64,000 bases of DNA, taken from contig CAKVDW010000004.1 of the NCBI GenBank assembly GCA_934728065.1, forward strand, positions 1 through 64,000, written 5' to 3'. This document shows positions 35,268 to 44,153 of the stretch, one piece after another. Numbering within the stretch: position 1 is the stretch's first letter; each line of letters opens with the position of its first letter. The position numbers and the translations under genes are program-made. The notes under the pieces are model-generated. The model did not search any database and had not been told where the DNA came from. It saw only the letters and a program-made list of their open reading frames with translations. The DNA is from an uncultured Campylobacter sp. GTDB taxonomy: Bacteria; Campylobacterota; Campylobacteria; Campylobacterales; Campylobacteraceae.

Positions 35268-36863
35268 TTATTCTTTTATAGGTTTTCCAAAGCACTCATC
35301 AAGGGCGTCTATGGTTTCAGCTTGTTTGTCTTGCTTTTTCGCGCCACTTTTTAGCTTTTCAAAGCTTGATTTTAAGTCATTTGTGGGCTTTTTTATGTCT
35401 TGCAATTTGCTTTCATCGACATTTAAAGCTGAATTTGCCGCGTTAAGTGCCGCATTTACGCTACTTGAAACGGCATTTGCCGCGCTTTTTTGCACGGCGA
35501 TTTTGACATTTTCGCCAAGCGTTTGGGTAGCGATTTGCATTATGAGCTTAAAGCCCTTGTTAAGCGTGTTTCTATCGGCTTCATTTGCTGCGTTTGAACT
35601 GATTTTAAGCTCATCATTTTCAAAGCTGATAAAAGCCGTGTTTTTCTCAAAGCACTCCCCAAGCGTGAAATCCCGCTCATAAATCGCGCTTTTAAGCCTT
35701 TCATAAGCGTTTAAATTTGCCTTTGAATTTGTCAAATTTTCGCTTGAATTTGCCTTTGGATTTTGCGTTAAAGTTGTTGTTGAAACCGCTAAATTTGCCT
35801 TAAAATTCGCCCTTTGCTCATCATCAATAGCCTCATCAATTTGCTTTAAATTGCTCGCTTCTATCATCATAAAAGCCATCACGCAAAGCACAAAAGCATT
35901 GTCATCGCAAGAATTTAGCATAGTTTTAGCCTTTGATAAAATCCTAAAAAAACGCTCATACATAAGCATCGAAAACTCGTTGCTTTTGGCAAAAAAGCTC
36001 TCTTTGAGATAAAAAATCATCTCATCAATCACGCTACTTGCCTCGTAATCTTGCAGCTGTTTTAAAAATTCAAGCACTTGTTCGCGCTGGCGCGATAAAA
36101 TGAGCGCGTAAAAGTTTTTGATTTGCTCGGGGTCTAAAAAGCCTAGCATTTGGGCGATTTTAGTGGCTGTAATGTCGCTGTGCGAAAAGATAATGGCTTG
36201 GTCGAGCAAAGTAAGCGTGTCGCGCAGTGAGCCTTGCCCGCTTCGCGAAAGCAGTTTGAGTGCTGGGGCTTCGTATTTCACGCCCTCTTTTTGCAAAATG
36301 TTTTCTAAATGCTGTAAAATGGCACTTTGCGGGATTTGCCTGAAACGAAAGTGCTGTGTGCGCGAAAGCACGGTCGCAGGCAGTTTCAAAGGGTCTGTCG
36401 TGGCAAGTATAAATTTCACATAGGCTGGCGGCTCTTCAAGTGTCTTTAAAAGGGCGTTTGCAGCTTGTGGGGTGAGCATATGCACCTCATCGATGATGAA
36501 AATTTTAAAGCGAGCCATTGACGGAGCGTATTTTGTCTGCTCGATTAAATCCTGTATGTCCTCCAAACCCCTGTGTGAAGCCGCGTCCATTTCGATAATG
36601 TCAATGTGTCTGCCAGCTAGTGCCGCCTCGCACTCACTGCACTCGCCGCAAGGCGTGGCGCTTGGTCCTTTTTCGCACACGAGCGCGCGCGAAAAAATCC
36701 TTGCACTTGAAGTTTTGCCAGAGCCGCGAAGCCCTGAAAAAAGGTAAGCGTGGGCAAGTCGTCCGTGGTTGAGTGCGTATTTTAGGCTCGCGCTCACCGT
36801 TTCTTGTCCGATAAGCTCGTCAAAGGTTTTGGGGCGGTATTTTATGGCTAATGCTTGTAACAA
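35268..36863 (-). CDS. dnaX: DNA polymerase III subunit gamma/tau
   Basis: A 531-residue clamp-loader ATPase. Walker A is G-L-R-G-S-G-K-T-S-S-A, then the zinc module C-G-E-C-S-E-C, Walker B I-I-D-E-V-H-M-L and sensor motifs in L-A-T-T-D-P and L-S-R-S-G-Q-G-S-L-R-D. The C-terminal 180 residues are low in order and rich in Ala, Asn and Ser, as in tau-like tails. The start is TTG 36863 with AAGGA six bases before it. bioB follows closely. Confidence 0.95.
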   Translation of the reverse strand: MLQALAIKYRPKTFDELIGQETVSASLKYALNHGRLAHAYLFSGLRGSGKTSSARIFSRALVCEKGPSATPCGECSECEAALAGRHIDIIEMDAASHRGLEDIQDLIEQTKYAPSMARFKIFIIDEVHMLTPQAANALLKTLEEPPAYVKFILATTDPLKLPATVLSRTQHFRFRQIPQSAILQHLENILQKEGVKYEAPALKLLSRSGQGSLRDTLTLLDQAIIFSHSDITATKIAQMLGFLDPEQIKNFYALILSRQREQVLEFLKQLQDYEASSVIDEMIFYLKESFFAKSNEFSMLMYERFFRILSKAKTMLNSCDDNAFVLCVMAFMMIEASNLKQIDEAIDDEQRANFKANLAVSTTTLTQNPKANSSENLTNSKANLNAYERLKSAIYERDFTLGECFEKNTAFISFENDELKISSNAANEADRNTLNKGFKLIMQIATQTLGENVKIAVQKSAANAVSSSVNAALNAANSALNVDESKLQDIKKPTNDLKSSFEKLKSGAKKQDKQAETIDALDECFGKPIKE

Positions 36864-36917
36864 ATTTTTCCTTTCTTTGTAGTCGCTTTACAAAACGACT
36901 TGTCTTTTTTAATAAGC

Positions 36918-39143
36918 TTAAACTCCAACCTGCTTTTTAGCCTTGCATTTAGGGCATTCTAAAAAAGTGCCTTTTTTCAGCTCTTTGATGACTAGATAGG
37001 CGTTTGAGCATTCTTCGCATTTTTCATCAACGAGTTTGTAGTTGCTGATGAATTTGCATTTTGGGTAGTTGCCACAGCCATAGAATTTCCCACGCCTTGA
37101 CATTCTCTCAACTATCTCGCCACCGCACTCAGGGCATTTTACGCCCTCTACTACCTTGCGTTCTTTTTGTCCGCCTAAGGACTTGGCGTTTTTGCATTTT
37201 GGATAGCCACTACACGCTAAAAATGCGCCGTTTCGCCCAAATTTTTGCACCATAGGTTTGCCGCATTTTTCGCAAACGCTATTTTCGCCACTTAGCTCAG
37301 CGTCCTTAAATTCAGCATTTTGTGCACTTTCTTCGCGTTTGATGTATTTGCATTTTGGATAGCCACTGCACCCTACAAACTCGCCAAAACGGCTCTTGCG
37401 TTTTACCAGCTCTTTGCCACACTCTGGGCAGTTTTCGCCTGTGGGTATGCTTTGTTTTAAGGAACTTATGTTTTTTTTGCCCTCATCAATCTTTCGCATA
37501 AAAGGAAAGTAAAATTCACGCAAAACGCCTTGCCAATCGGCTTTTTCATCGGCTATGCTGTCAAGTTTGTCCTCTAATTTTGAAGTAAATTCAGCATCAA
37601 CTATGTCGCCAAAGTGCTTTTCAAGCACCTCTACCACGCTAAAAGCTACCTCTGTGGGGATAAGCTGTTTTTTTTCGATTTTGACATAATCACGGCTTGT
37701 GAGTATGGAAATGGTTGGCGCATAAGTGCTAGGACGCCCTATGCCAAGGCTTTCAAGCTTTTTGACAAGTCCAGCTTCTGAGTAGCGAGATGGCGGCTCA
37801 GTGAAATGTGAATTCATCTGCAAATCTTGCACTTTAAGCACTTGTTTTGCTTTTAAATCAGGCAAAATTTTGTCCTTGTCCATATCGCCATAGACTTTGT
37901 AAAAGCCGTCAAATAAGATTTTGCGCCCGCTTATCTTAAACAAAGCCTTATCCCCTCGCACGAAAACGCTTTGAGTTTGAGAAAGTGCCGCGCTCATTTG
38001 GCAGGCTAAAAAGCGGTTGTAGATGAGCGTGTAGAGTTTTAGCTCGTCTTTTTCTAAGAATTTAGTGGCGATTTGGGGCGTAAAACTTAAATTTGTAGGG
38101 CGAATCGCCTCGTGCGCTTCTTGCGCGCCCTTGCTCTTTGTCGCATACACACAGGGCTTTGCGGGCAAGTATTTGTCGCCAAAGTTCGCCTTGATGTGTT
38201 CTCTTGCGTTTTCTAGGGCTTCTTTTGCTAAATTTAGGCTGTCCGTTCGCATATAAGTGATAACGCCCATCGTGCCTTGATGAGTTTTAACGCCCTCATA
38301 AAGCTTTTGAGCGAGCATCATCGTTTTTTTAGGGTTAAAGCCAAGCGCGTTGCTCGCACTTTGCTGCAAGGTAGAAGTCATAAAAGGCGGCTGTGGAGCG
38401 ATTTTGCGCTCTTTGCTTTCTATGCTTTCTACGCTAAATTCAGCCTTTTGACACGCATTTAAGATGAGCTTTGCCCTGTCTTTGTTGGTAAGGCTTAATT
38501 TTTCAAGTTTTTTGCCCTCAAATTCCACAAGCTCGGCGTTTAAATCCTTGCTGAAAATCATATCTATACTAAAATACTCTATCGGCACAAAAGCCTTTAT
38601 CTCGCGCTCCCTATCTACCACGATTTTAAGCGCAGCACTTTGCACGCGCCCTGCGCTAAGCCCTTTTTGAATCTTGCTTGCTAAAAGCGGACTGAGCTTG
38701 TAGCCGACTATGCGGTCAAGCAAACGGCGGGCTTGCTGGGCATTTACGCTGTTCATATCAAGTTTGCGTGGGTTTTTGAGCGCATTTTCAATCGCACTTT
38801 GCGTGATTTCGTGAAAAACTATGCGGGGCAAGGCGTTTTCGTCCTTGTCAATAGCCTTAGCTATGTGATAAGCGATAGCCTCACCCTCTCTGTCCTCATC
38901 GGTAGCTAGATAGACTTGTTTAGCGGACTTTGCCTTGCTTTTAAGCTCTTTAACTATGGTAGAATGGTCGCTTGACACTCTATACTCTGGCACAAAGTTT
39001 TCATCATCGATTTTTATGCCAAAGCTTGATTTTGGCAAGTCGCGAATGTGTCCTTTTGACGCCATCACTTCATAATCCTTGCCTAAAAAATTGCCTATGG
39101 TTTTGGCTTTTGCTGGGGATTCGACTATGATTAGATTTTTCAT
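36918..39143 (-). CDS. topA: DNA topoisomerase I
   Basis: A 741-residue type IA topoisomerase. The TOPRIM domain shows A-T-D-E-D-R-E-G-E-A-I-A-Y-H. The catalytic Tyr is in I-T-Y-M-R-T-D-S. Four C4 zinc-ribbon repeats form the C-terminus, three of them ending G-C-S/G-x-Y-P-K-C. It relaxes negative supercoils. ATG 39143 is chosen because AAGG lies seven bases before it; a GTG one codon upstream is in frame. Confidence 0.97.
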   Translation of the reverse strand: MKNLIIVESPAKAKTIGNFLGKDYEVMASKGHIRDLPKSSFGIKIDDENFVPEYRVSSDHSTIVKELKSKAKSAKQVYLATDEDREGEAIAYHIAKAIDKDENALPRIVFHEITQSAIENALKNPRKLDMNSVNAQQARRLLDRIVGYKLSPLLASKIQKGLSAGRVQSAALKIVVDREREIKAFVPIEYFSIDMIFSKDLNAELVEFEGKKLEKLSLTNKDRAKLILNACQKAEFSVESIESKERKIAPQPPFMTSTLQQSASNALGFNPKKTMMLAQKLYEGVKTHQGTMGVITYMRTDSLNLAKEALENAREHIKANFGDKYLPAKPCVYATKSKGAQEAHEAIRPTNLSFTPQIATKFLEKDELKLYTLIYNRFLACQMSAALSQTQSVFVRGDKALFKISGRKILFDGFYKVYGDMDKDKILPDLKAKQVLKVQDLQMNSHFTEPPSRYSEAGLVKKLESLGIGRPSTYAPTISILTSRDYVKIEKKQLIPTEVAFSVVEVLEKHFGDIVDAEFTSKLEDKLDSIADEKADWQGVLREFYFPFMRKIDEGKKNISSLKQSIPTGENCPECGKELVKRKSRFGEFVGCSGYPKCKYIKREESAQNAEFKDAELSGENSVCEKCGKPMVQKFGRNGAFLACSGYPKCKNAKSLGGQKERKVVEGVKCPECGGEIVERMSRRGKFYGCGNYPKCKFISNYKLVDEKCEECSNAYLVIKELKKGTFLECPKCKAKKQVGV

Positions 39144-39289
39144 CACTCAACCTTGACTTAATTGTGTTTTTTAATGCAAGATTTTACTAAAAACTTGGTA
39201 AATTTATCCAGCAAAAGATATTAATTTTGCCTCAAATTGCAAAATTTTAATGTCAAAGGTAAAGTTTGCAAATGCAAACTTTACAAGTT

Positions 39290-39781
39290 TTAAGAAAATT
39301 GTGGTTTGATTTTAGCAACCCAAGCATCAATGCGTTGTTCGGTCATATCCTCTTGGTTGTCATTATCAAGAGCAAGCCCTATAAAATTGCCACCTTCCAC
39401 AGCTTCACTAGCTTCAAAGCTATATCCTTCAGTAGATACACTGCCTACAAGATTTGCTCCTGCTTCTTTAAGTTTTTGGGCAAGTTTTCCCATACCGCTA
39501 CAATAAGTATCAGAATAACTCTCGCTATCGCCCATACCGAAAACCGCAGCAGTTTTACCTTGAAGTTTAAGTGAGCCAAAATCAAAGGCTTCCCAATCAT
39601 CTTGTAAATCCCCACTACCCCAAGTTGAAGTGCCTACAACAATCTTATCATAAGAGTTTATCTTATCTGCATCAATATCAGCGATATTTAAAACATCGCT
39701 AACGCCTAATTTTTCAGCGATTAAATTCGCTGCACCTTCTGTATTTCCCATAGCACTACCGTAAATTACTGCTACTGACAT
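39290..39781 (-). CDS. fldA: Flavodoxin
   Basis: A 163-residue FMN electron carrier. The phosphate loop reads Y-G-S-A-M-G-N-T-E-G, a form seen in epsilonproteobacterial flavodoxins, where Ala replaces Thr/Ser. The W- and Y-loops near G-T-S-T-W-G-S-G and G-D-S-E-S-Y-S flank the flavin. In Campylobacter and Helicobacter it accepts electrons from oxoacid oxidoreductases. ATG 39781 has GGGAG upstream; the open frame reaches 39823. It lies downstream of the DUF2325 gene. Confidence 0.95.
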   Translation of the reverse strand: MSVAVIYGSAMGNTEGAANLIAEKLGVSDVLNIADIDADKINSYDKIVVGTSTWGSGDLQDDWEAFDFGSLKLQGKTAAVFGMGDSESYSDTYCSGMGKLAQKLKEAGANLVGSVSTEGYSFEASEAVEGGNFIGLALDNDNQEDMTEQRIDAWVAKIKPQFS

Positions 39782-39982
39782 TTTTTCTCCCTTAAAAAGT
39801 AATATGAAAGAAATTCTATACAAATTTCATTAATGGAAACTCAATTTTTAATTAAATTTCTATGATTTTCGCCAAGCACCTATTATACTTATATAAGACG
39901 AAAATAAAGCTCAAATTTTAACTAAAAATTACGCATATTCTCAAAATTTTATAATTTAGCTTTTTATTTTTACCGAATTTCA

Positions 39983-40300
39983 TCAACGCTCTTTTGAGCA
40001 AGAAAAATCCTTGCCGAGATTAAAGACCTTGCAATACTCGCTATACACGCAGCTAACGCTTCTTTTGGCGCACACAAGGGGTATGGAGCGTTTTTTGGCT
40101 TCACCCTTAATCTTTTTCATCGTGTTGTGGTTGAGAAAACTCGTAAGCATCACCACGCAGTTGGTGTCTTGCGGTATGGGCTTACGGTTTACGCGGTTTT
40201 CGTTGCGCGCGTCCCAATGTTCGATTTTTTTGACTCCTAAATCATAAAGCACAGCCTTTATCGGCGTAATCTCATCAGCACCTATGACTAAAACTGACAT
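39983..40300 (-). CDS. DUF2325 protein
   Basis: A 105-residue cytoplasmic protein. It starts S-V-L-V-I-G-A-D and has Q-D-T-N-C-V-V-M-L-T-S-F-L-N-H-N-T-M and S-I-P-L-V-C-A-K-R-S, all typical of DUF2325 (PF10087). Two C-terminal Cys (Y-C and S-C) and others might bind metal or act in redox chemistry, but that is inference. It is next to fldA, as in C. jejuni (Cj1383c position). Confidence 0.8.
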   Translation of the reverse strand: MSVLVIGADEITPIKAVLYDLGVKKIEHWDARNENRVNRKPIPQDTNCVVMLTSFLNHNTMKKIKGEAKKRSIPLVCAKRSVSCVYSEYCKVFNLGKDFSCSKER

Positions 40301-40417
40301 TTTTCGTCCTTTCGTATAAATTTATTTTGACATTGTAGCAAAAAATTCTTAATATATTTTGAAAGTAATTACCAAAATAATAAAAATTTAAAATTTTTAA
40401 GGAAAAATGCTCTATTA

Positions 40418-40446
40418 TTGACTTATAAGAAATTTTTGTGTATAAT
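40418..40446 (+). promoter_or_regulatory. Sigma70 promoter of the tRNA cluster
   Basis: TTGACT (40418-40423), 17 bp, then TGTG plus TATAAT (40441-40446). The first tRNA base is 24 bp downstream of the -10. It is the strongest consensus promoter in the window with normal spacing, as expected for stable RNA. Confidence 0.8.
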
Positions 40447-40469
40447 CAGCGTTTTACTTTTGTTTTTAT

Positions 40470-40547
40470 CGGGGTGTGGCGCAGTCTGGTTAGCGTATCT
40501 GGTTTGGGACCAGAGGGTCGAAAGTTCGAATCTTTTCACCCCGACCA
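40470..40547 (+). tRNA. tRNA-Pro (TGG)
   Basis: A 78-nt cloverleaf with acceptor CGGGGTG/CACCCCG, encoded CCA, T-arm GTTCGAATC, and anticodon loop TTTGGGA giving TGG. First of five tRNAs in tandem. Confidence 0.95.
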
Positions 40548-40556
40548 TTATTTAAT

Positions 40557-40634
40557 GGTGAGTGTAGCTCAGTCGGTTAGAGCATCAGATTGTGGTCCTG
40601 AGGGTCGTGGGTTCAATTCCCATCACTCACCCCA
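40557..40634 (+). tRNA. tRNA-His (GTG)
   Basis: The acceptor GTGAGTG/CACTCAC is extended by the G-1:C73 pair unique to tRNA-His. CCA is encoded and the anticodon loop TTGTGGT gives GTG. Confidence 0.95.
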
Positions 40635-40637
40635 GTC

Positions 40638-40714
40638 GCGTTCGTAGCTCAACTGGATAGAGCGACAGACTTCGGATCTGTAGGCTGTGGGTTCAAGTCC
40701 TACCGGGCGCACCA
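40638..40714 (+). tRNA. tRNA-Arg (TCG)
   Basis: Acceptor GCGTTCG pairs with CGGGCGC (two G-U pairs). The anticodon loop CTTCGGA gives TCG. CCA is encoded. It is only 3 bp after tRNA-His. Confidence 0.93.
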
Positions 40715-40725
40715 CTTTTGTTTGA

Positions 40726-40802
40726 GCGCTCATAGCTCAGCTGGATAGAGCAACGGCCTTCTAAGCCGTAGGTCAGAGGTTCAAATCCTCTTGAGCGTAC
40801 CA
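40726..40802 (+). tRNA. tRNA-Arg (TCT)
   Basis: Acceptor GCGCTCA pairs with TGAGCGT (first pair G-U). The anticodon stem ACGGC/GCCGT has loop CTTCTAA, anticodon TCT. CCA is encoded. Confidence 0.93.
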
Positions 40803-40812
40803 CTTTTGTTTT

Positions 40813-40897
40813 GCGGATGTGGTGAAATTGGCAGACACGCCAGACTTAGGATCTGGTGCAGCAATGCGTGAAGGTTCAAGTCCTTTCATCCGCACCA
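40813..40897 (+). tRNA. tRNA-Leu (TAG)
   Basis: An 85-nt class II tRNA with long variable arm. The anticodon stem CCAGA/TCTGG has loop CTTAGGA, anticodon TAG. CCA is encoded. The exporter gene starts 16 bp later. Confidence 0.95.
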
Positions 40898-40912
40898 TTT
40901 GTTAGGATTTTA

Positions 40913-42547
40913 ATGAAATTTATCTTGCAACTCATCATAGCTCATAAATTTAAAGTTTTTGCTTTTTTGCTTCTTAGCGCAATTACAAGCTTGCTTGGCG
41001 TTGGCACTTTGGCTTTTATTAACGAGTATTTGCTTAAAAGTGGCGATGAAAAGGGTATTTACATAGCTTATTTTGTCGCCCTTTTGCTTACCTTTTTCGC
41101 CTGCTCGCTTTTTGTGGAGATTGCACTAGCGCGTTTTGGGCAAAATTTCATATTCAAAATGCAAAAAAGGCTCGTCAAACAAATCCTTGACACGCCCTTT
41201 TTAAAGATAGAGCAAATCACCAAAGCAAAGCTACTTGCAAGCCTTAACAACGATGTGCGCATCATATCTTTCGGGCTTTTGCGCTTTCCAGACTTTATCC
41301 AGTCCCTGATTCTCATCATCGCAAGCTCGTTTTATCTTTATCTTTTATCGCCTAAAATTTTCCTTTTTTGCTCGGTTTTCATCGCGCTTTTGTTCCTTGT
41401 GGATTATCGCTTTTTGATGAAAGATTATCAGTATTTTAGAAAATCGCGCGATATAGATGATGCCTTGCAAAAAGACTATGAAAATATCCTTGACGGGCGC
41501 AAAGAGCTAGCTTTAAACGCTTATAGGGCTAAGCTTTATTATGAAAATGAATTTGAAAAACACGCAAAGGGCAAGCGCGACACAAATGTGATGGGCGCGC
41601 TTTTTCAAAGCCTATCAGGCAACTTCACAAATGCGGGTTTTTTAGCCCTTGTTGGCTTTGAATTCTACCTTTCCTTGCACTTTGGCTGGGCGAGTTTAGA
41701 AAGTGCCACAACCATCGCCATCGCCATACTCTTTTTACGCACGCCGCTGATGGGCGTCATAGACACGATTCCCACGCTTTTGATGGCAAAGGTTTCTTTG
41801 GATAAGATTGAAAATTTAGCACTCAGCGAGCATAAGGGCGAATTTGAGCTTGTCAAAGCACCTAAAATTTGGCACTCTGTGCGCTTTGATGAAGTCAGCT
41901 TTTGCTATGACAGCAAGTTTTCACTCGCGCCAACAAGCCTTGAAATTCATAAGGGCGAACTTGTTTTTTTAATCGGCAAAAACGGCAGCGGTAAATCCAC
42001 CTTTTCCTTGCTTTTAGCCTCTATTATTCGCCCTGATAGCGGAACTATTTATTTAGATGAAACGCCGATAAATGAAAGCAATAAACAGTCGTATCGCTCT
42101 TTAATTACGGCGATTTTTAGCGATTTTCATCTTTTCACACAAGCTATTTGCGATGAGAGCTTAGCTAGCGAAGCTAAAATCGCAAGCTGGCTCGAAATTT
42201 TAGAGCTTTCACAAAAAACACAAGTCATAAACGGGCAAATCACCACAACAAAACTCTCCACAGGTCAAAGAAAACGGCTTGCTATGCTCATTTCTTTGCT
42301 TGAGGATAGAGATATTTTGATTTTAGATGAATTTGCTGCTGACCAAGACCCTATTTTTAGACGGTTTTTCTACACCAAACTTTTGCCCTTGCTTAAAAAA
42401 GAAGGCAAAACAGTCTTAGCCATAAGCCACGATGAGAAATATTTTGACACAGCAGATAGAATTTTTCTTGCCCAAAATGGACTCATAACAGAATTAAAGG
42501 GCGAAAATATCAAGGATTTAGCAAAAAATTTAGTCGAAAAATTTTAG
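40913..42547 (+). CDS. ABC exporter, cyclic-peptide (PvdE/SyrD) type
   Basis: A 544-residue half-transporter with six TM segments (to about residue 290) and a C-terminal ATPase. Walker A is G-K-N-G-S-G-K-S-T; the signature is degenerate L-S-T-G-Q-R-K-R. Walker B leads into D-E-F-A-A-D-Q-D-P-I-F-R-R-F-F-Y, and A-I-S-H-D-E-K-Y-F follows. The A-A-D-Q-D-P block is diagnostic of the cyclic-peptide/siderophore exporter group. The substrate is unknown. ATG 40913 has AGGA; the longer frame runs back into tRNA-Leu. It sits where C. jejuni has Cj1587c, upstream of nikZ. Confidence 0.85.
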   Translation: MKFILQLIIAHKFKVFAFLLLSAITSLLGVGTLAFINEYLLKSGDEKGIYIAYFVALLLTFFACSLFVEIALARFGQNFIFKMQKRLVKQILDTPFLKIEQITKAKLLASLNNDVRIISFGLLRFPDFIQSLILIIASSFYLYLLSPKIFLFCSVFIALLFLVDYRFLMKDYQYFRKSRDIDDALQKDYENILDGRKELALNAYRAKLYYENEFEKHAKGKRDTNVMGALFQSLSGNFTNAGFLALVGFEFYLSLHFGWASLESATTIAIAILFLRTPLMGVIDTIPTLLMAKVSLDKIENLALSEHKGEFELVKAPKIWHSVRFDEVSFCYDSKFSLAPTSLEIHKGELVFLIGKNGSGKSTFSLLLASIIRPDSGTIYLDETPINESNKQSYRSLITAIFSDFHLFTQAICDESLASEAKIASWLEILELSQKTQVINGQITTTKLSTGQRKRLAMLISLLEDRDILILDEFAADQDPIFRRFFYTKLLPLLKKEGKTVLAISHDEKYFDTADRIFLAQNGLITELKGENIKDLAKNLVEKF

Positions 42548-42590
42548 CCCTAGTGGGGCTTACAAAAAATTTCTTTTTACTTTATAATTG
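42547..42590 (+). promoter_or_regulatory. Terminator/promoter element A upstream of nikZ
   Basis: GCCC-TAGTG-GGGC hairpin, then CTTACAAAAAA, a T/A-rich tract and TATAAT (42583-42588). It terminates the exporter gene and promotes nikZ. A closely similar copy lies upstream of nikY (46553-46595). Confidence 0.55.
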
Positions 42591-42616
42591 TTAGGAAAAA
42601 CATACAAGGAGTAAAA

Positions 42617-44137
42617 ATGTTAAAAAGAATTCTGTTGTTGTGCCTTTTTTGCGCACTTAGTTTTGCTGCAACGCCAAAAGATACGATTATCGTGGCGGTT
42701 GAAAACGAGATAGAGCGTATCAACCCGATTTTCAGTGAGGACCACGATGAGGCGGTGAGGCTCATCTTTTCGGGGCTTGTGCGCTTTGATGAAAAGATGA
42801 AAATTCAGCCTGATTTAGCAAAATCGTGGAAAGTCAGCAAAGACGGGCTTACATATAGCTTTGAGTTGCGAGATGATGTGCTGTGGCACGATGGGGCGAA
42901 ATTTAGCGCAAAAGATGTGGAATTCACGCTTAAAGCCGTCAATGACGCCAAATTTAACTCGCCTGTGCGGGCAAATTACGAGATGATAAAGGACATAAAA
43001 GTCCTTGACGACACGCACATTAGTATCACGCTTGCTTATCCTTTTCCAGCCTTTTTGGACGCTTTGATGATGGGTATGTTGCCACAGCATCTTTTGCAAA
43101 ATGAGAATTTAAACACAAGCAAATTCAACCAAAAGCCCATAGGCACGGGCGCATTTAAGTTTAAGGCGTGGAAAAAAGGGCAATATCTAAGTTTGGAGGC
43201 AAATGAAAACTATCATTTAGGCAAGGTGCAAAGCCCAAAGCTTATTTTAAGGCATATCAGCGACCCAAATATCAGTGCTTTGGAGCTTAAAAACGGCAGC
43301 GTTGATGTGGCACTTGTGGGCTTTGAAATGGTAGAGAGCTTTAAAAATGATGATAAATTCAAGGTTTTAGTGGAAAATTCAGCCGATTATAGAGCCTTAA
43401 TGTATAATTTTGACAACCCTATTTTCAAGGACAAAGCCGTGCGCGAAGCCCTTGATTATGCTGTGGATAAAAGGCTCATCGTGGATAAACTCTTGCACTC
43501 GCTTGGCAAGGTAGCCCATCACCCCTTGCAAAACTCGTGGGCAAGCCCTAAAAAAAGCACACAACGCGCTTACAATCCGCAAAAAGCAAGTGAAATTCTC
43601 GCAAAGGCGGGCTGGCAAAAAAACGCTAAGGGCATACTAGAAAAAAACGGCGTTGAGCTTAAATTTGACTTGTATGCGATGAGCAACGACCCTTTGCGCG
43701 TGGCTTTGGTGAAGCTCTTGTCAAGCGAATTTGGCAAAATCGGCATAAAAACGCAGGTTTTTGCAAAGCCTGCTGGCAGCTTTGACTACTCAAAGGTAGA
43801 TAGCTTTTTGGTAGGCTGGGGAACGCCTTATGACCCTGATTTGCACACTTATAGGGTGTTTGAAAGCACACAAGATAAGGTGTGGAATTTCGGGCATTAT
43901 AAAAACGCAAAAGCCGATGAAGCACTGAAAAAAGCGCGTTCTACCCTTGATGAAAAAAAGCGAAAGGCGCATTATGCTGAATTTATCAGCGCTTTAAATG
44001 ACGAACCGCCTTTTTTGTTTTTGGTGTATTTGGACTTTCCTTTGGTGTATAACAAGGACATAAAGGGCATAAAGCCCCAAATTCTAGGGCATCACGGCGT
44101 TGGCTTTTCGTGGAATGCTTGGCAGTGGAGCAAATAA
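42617..44137 (+). CDS. nikZ: Nickel/peptide ABC transporter substrate-binding protein NikZ-like
   Basis: A 506-residue SBP_bac_5 (cluster C) binding protein with a Sec signal peptide (cleavage after S-F-A-A near residue 18). Family blocks include F-S-G-L-V-R-F-D, L-A-K-S-W-K-V-S-K-D-G-L-T-Y-S-F-x-L-R-D and W-H-D-G-A-K-F-S-A-K-D-V. Its context with four transporter genes matches the C. jejuni Cj1584c-1580c nickel uptake operon. Peptide specificity cannot be excluded. AAGGAG precedes the ATG. In this window it is cut off from its permeases by two opposite-strand genes. Confidence 0.82.
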   Translation: MLKRILLLCLFCALSFAATPKDTIIVAVENEIERINPIFSEDHDEAVRLIFSGLVRFDEKMKIQPDLAKSWKVSKDGLTYSFELRDDVLWHDGAKFSAKDVEFTLKAVNDAKFNSPVRANYEMIKDIKVLDDTHISITLAYPFPAFLDALMMGMLPQHLLQNENLNTSKFNQKPIGTGAFKFKAWKKGQYLSLEANENYHLGKVQSPKLILRHISDPNISALELKNGSVDVALVGFEMVESFKNDDKFKVLVENSADYRALMYNFDNPIFKDKAVREALDYAVDKRLIVDKLLHSLGKVAHHPLQNSWASPKKSTQRAYNPQKASEILAKAGWQKNAKGILEKNGVELKFDLYAMSNDPLRVALVKLLSSEFGKIGIKTQVFAKPAGSFDYSKVDSFLVGWGTPYDPDLHTYRVFESTQDKVWNFGHYKNAKADEALKKARSTLDEKKRKAHYAEFISALNDEPPFLFLVYLDFPLVYNKDIKGIKPQILGHHGVGFSWNAWQWSK

Positions 44138-44153
44138 GGGCATTAAGCCCTTA
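44135..44153. terminator. Bidirectional hairpin between nikZ and DIRA-tail gene
   Basis: TAAGGGC and GCCCTTA, 7-bp stem with a 5-nt loop, overlapping the stop codons of both convergent genes. No long T tract follows, so termination may be weak. Confidence 0.55.

Noticed and set aside
40438..40647. Open frame across tRNA-Pro and tRNA-His
   Set aside because: It is produced by tRNA sequence; the tRNA cloverleaves explain the region.
40470..40897. tRNA cluster as an integration site of a mobile element
   Set aside because: No partial tRNA duplication or integrase gene is found on either side within the window.
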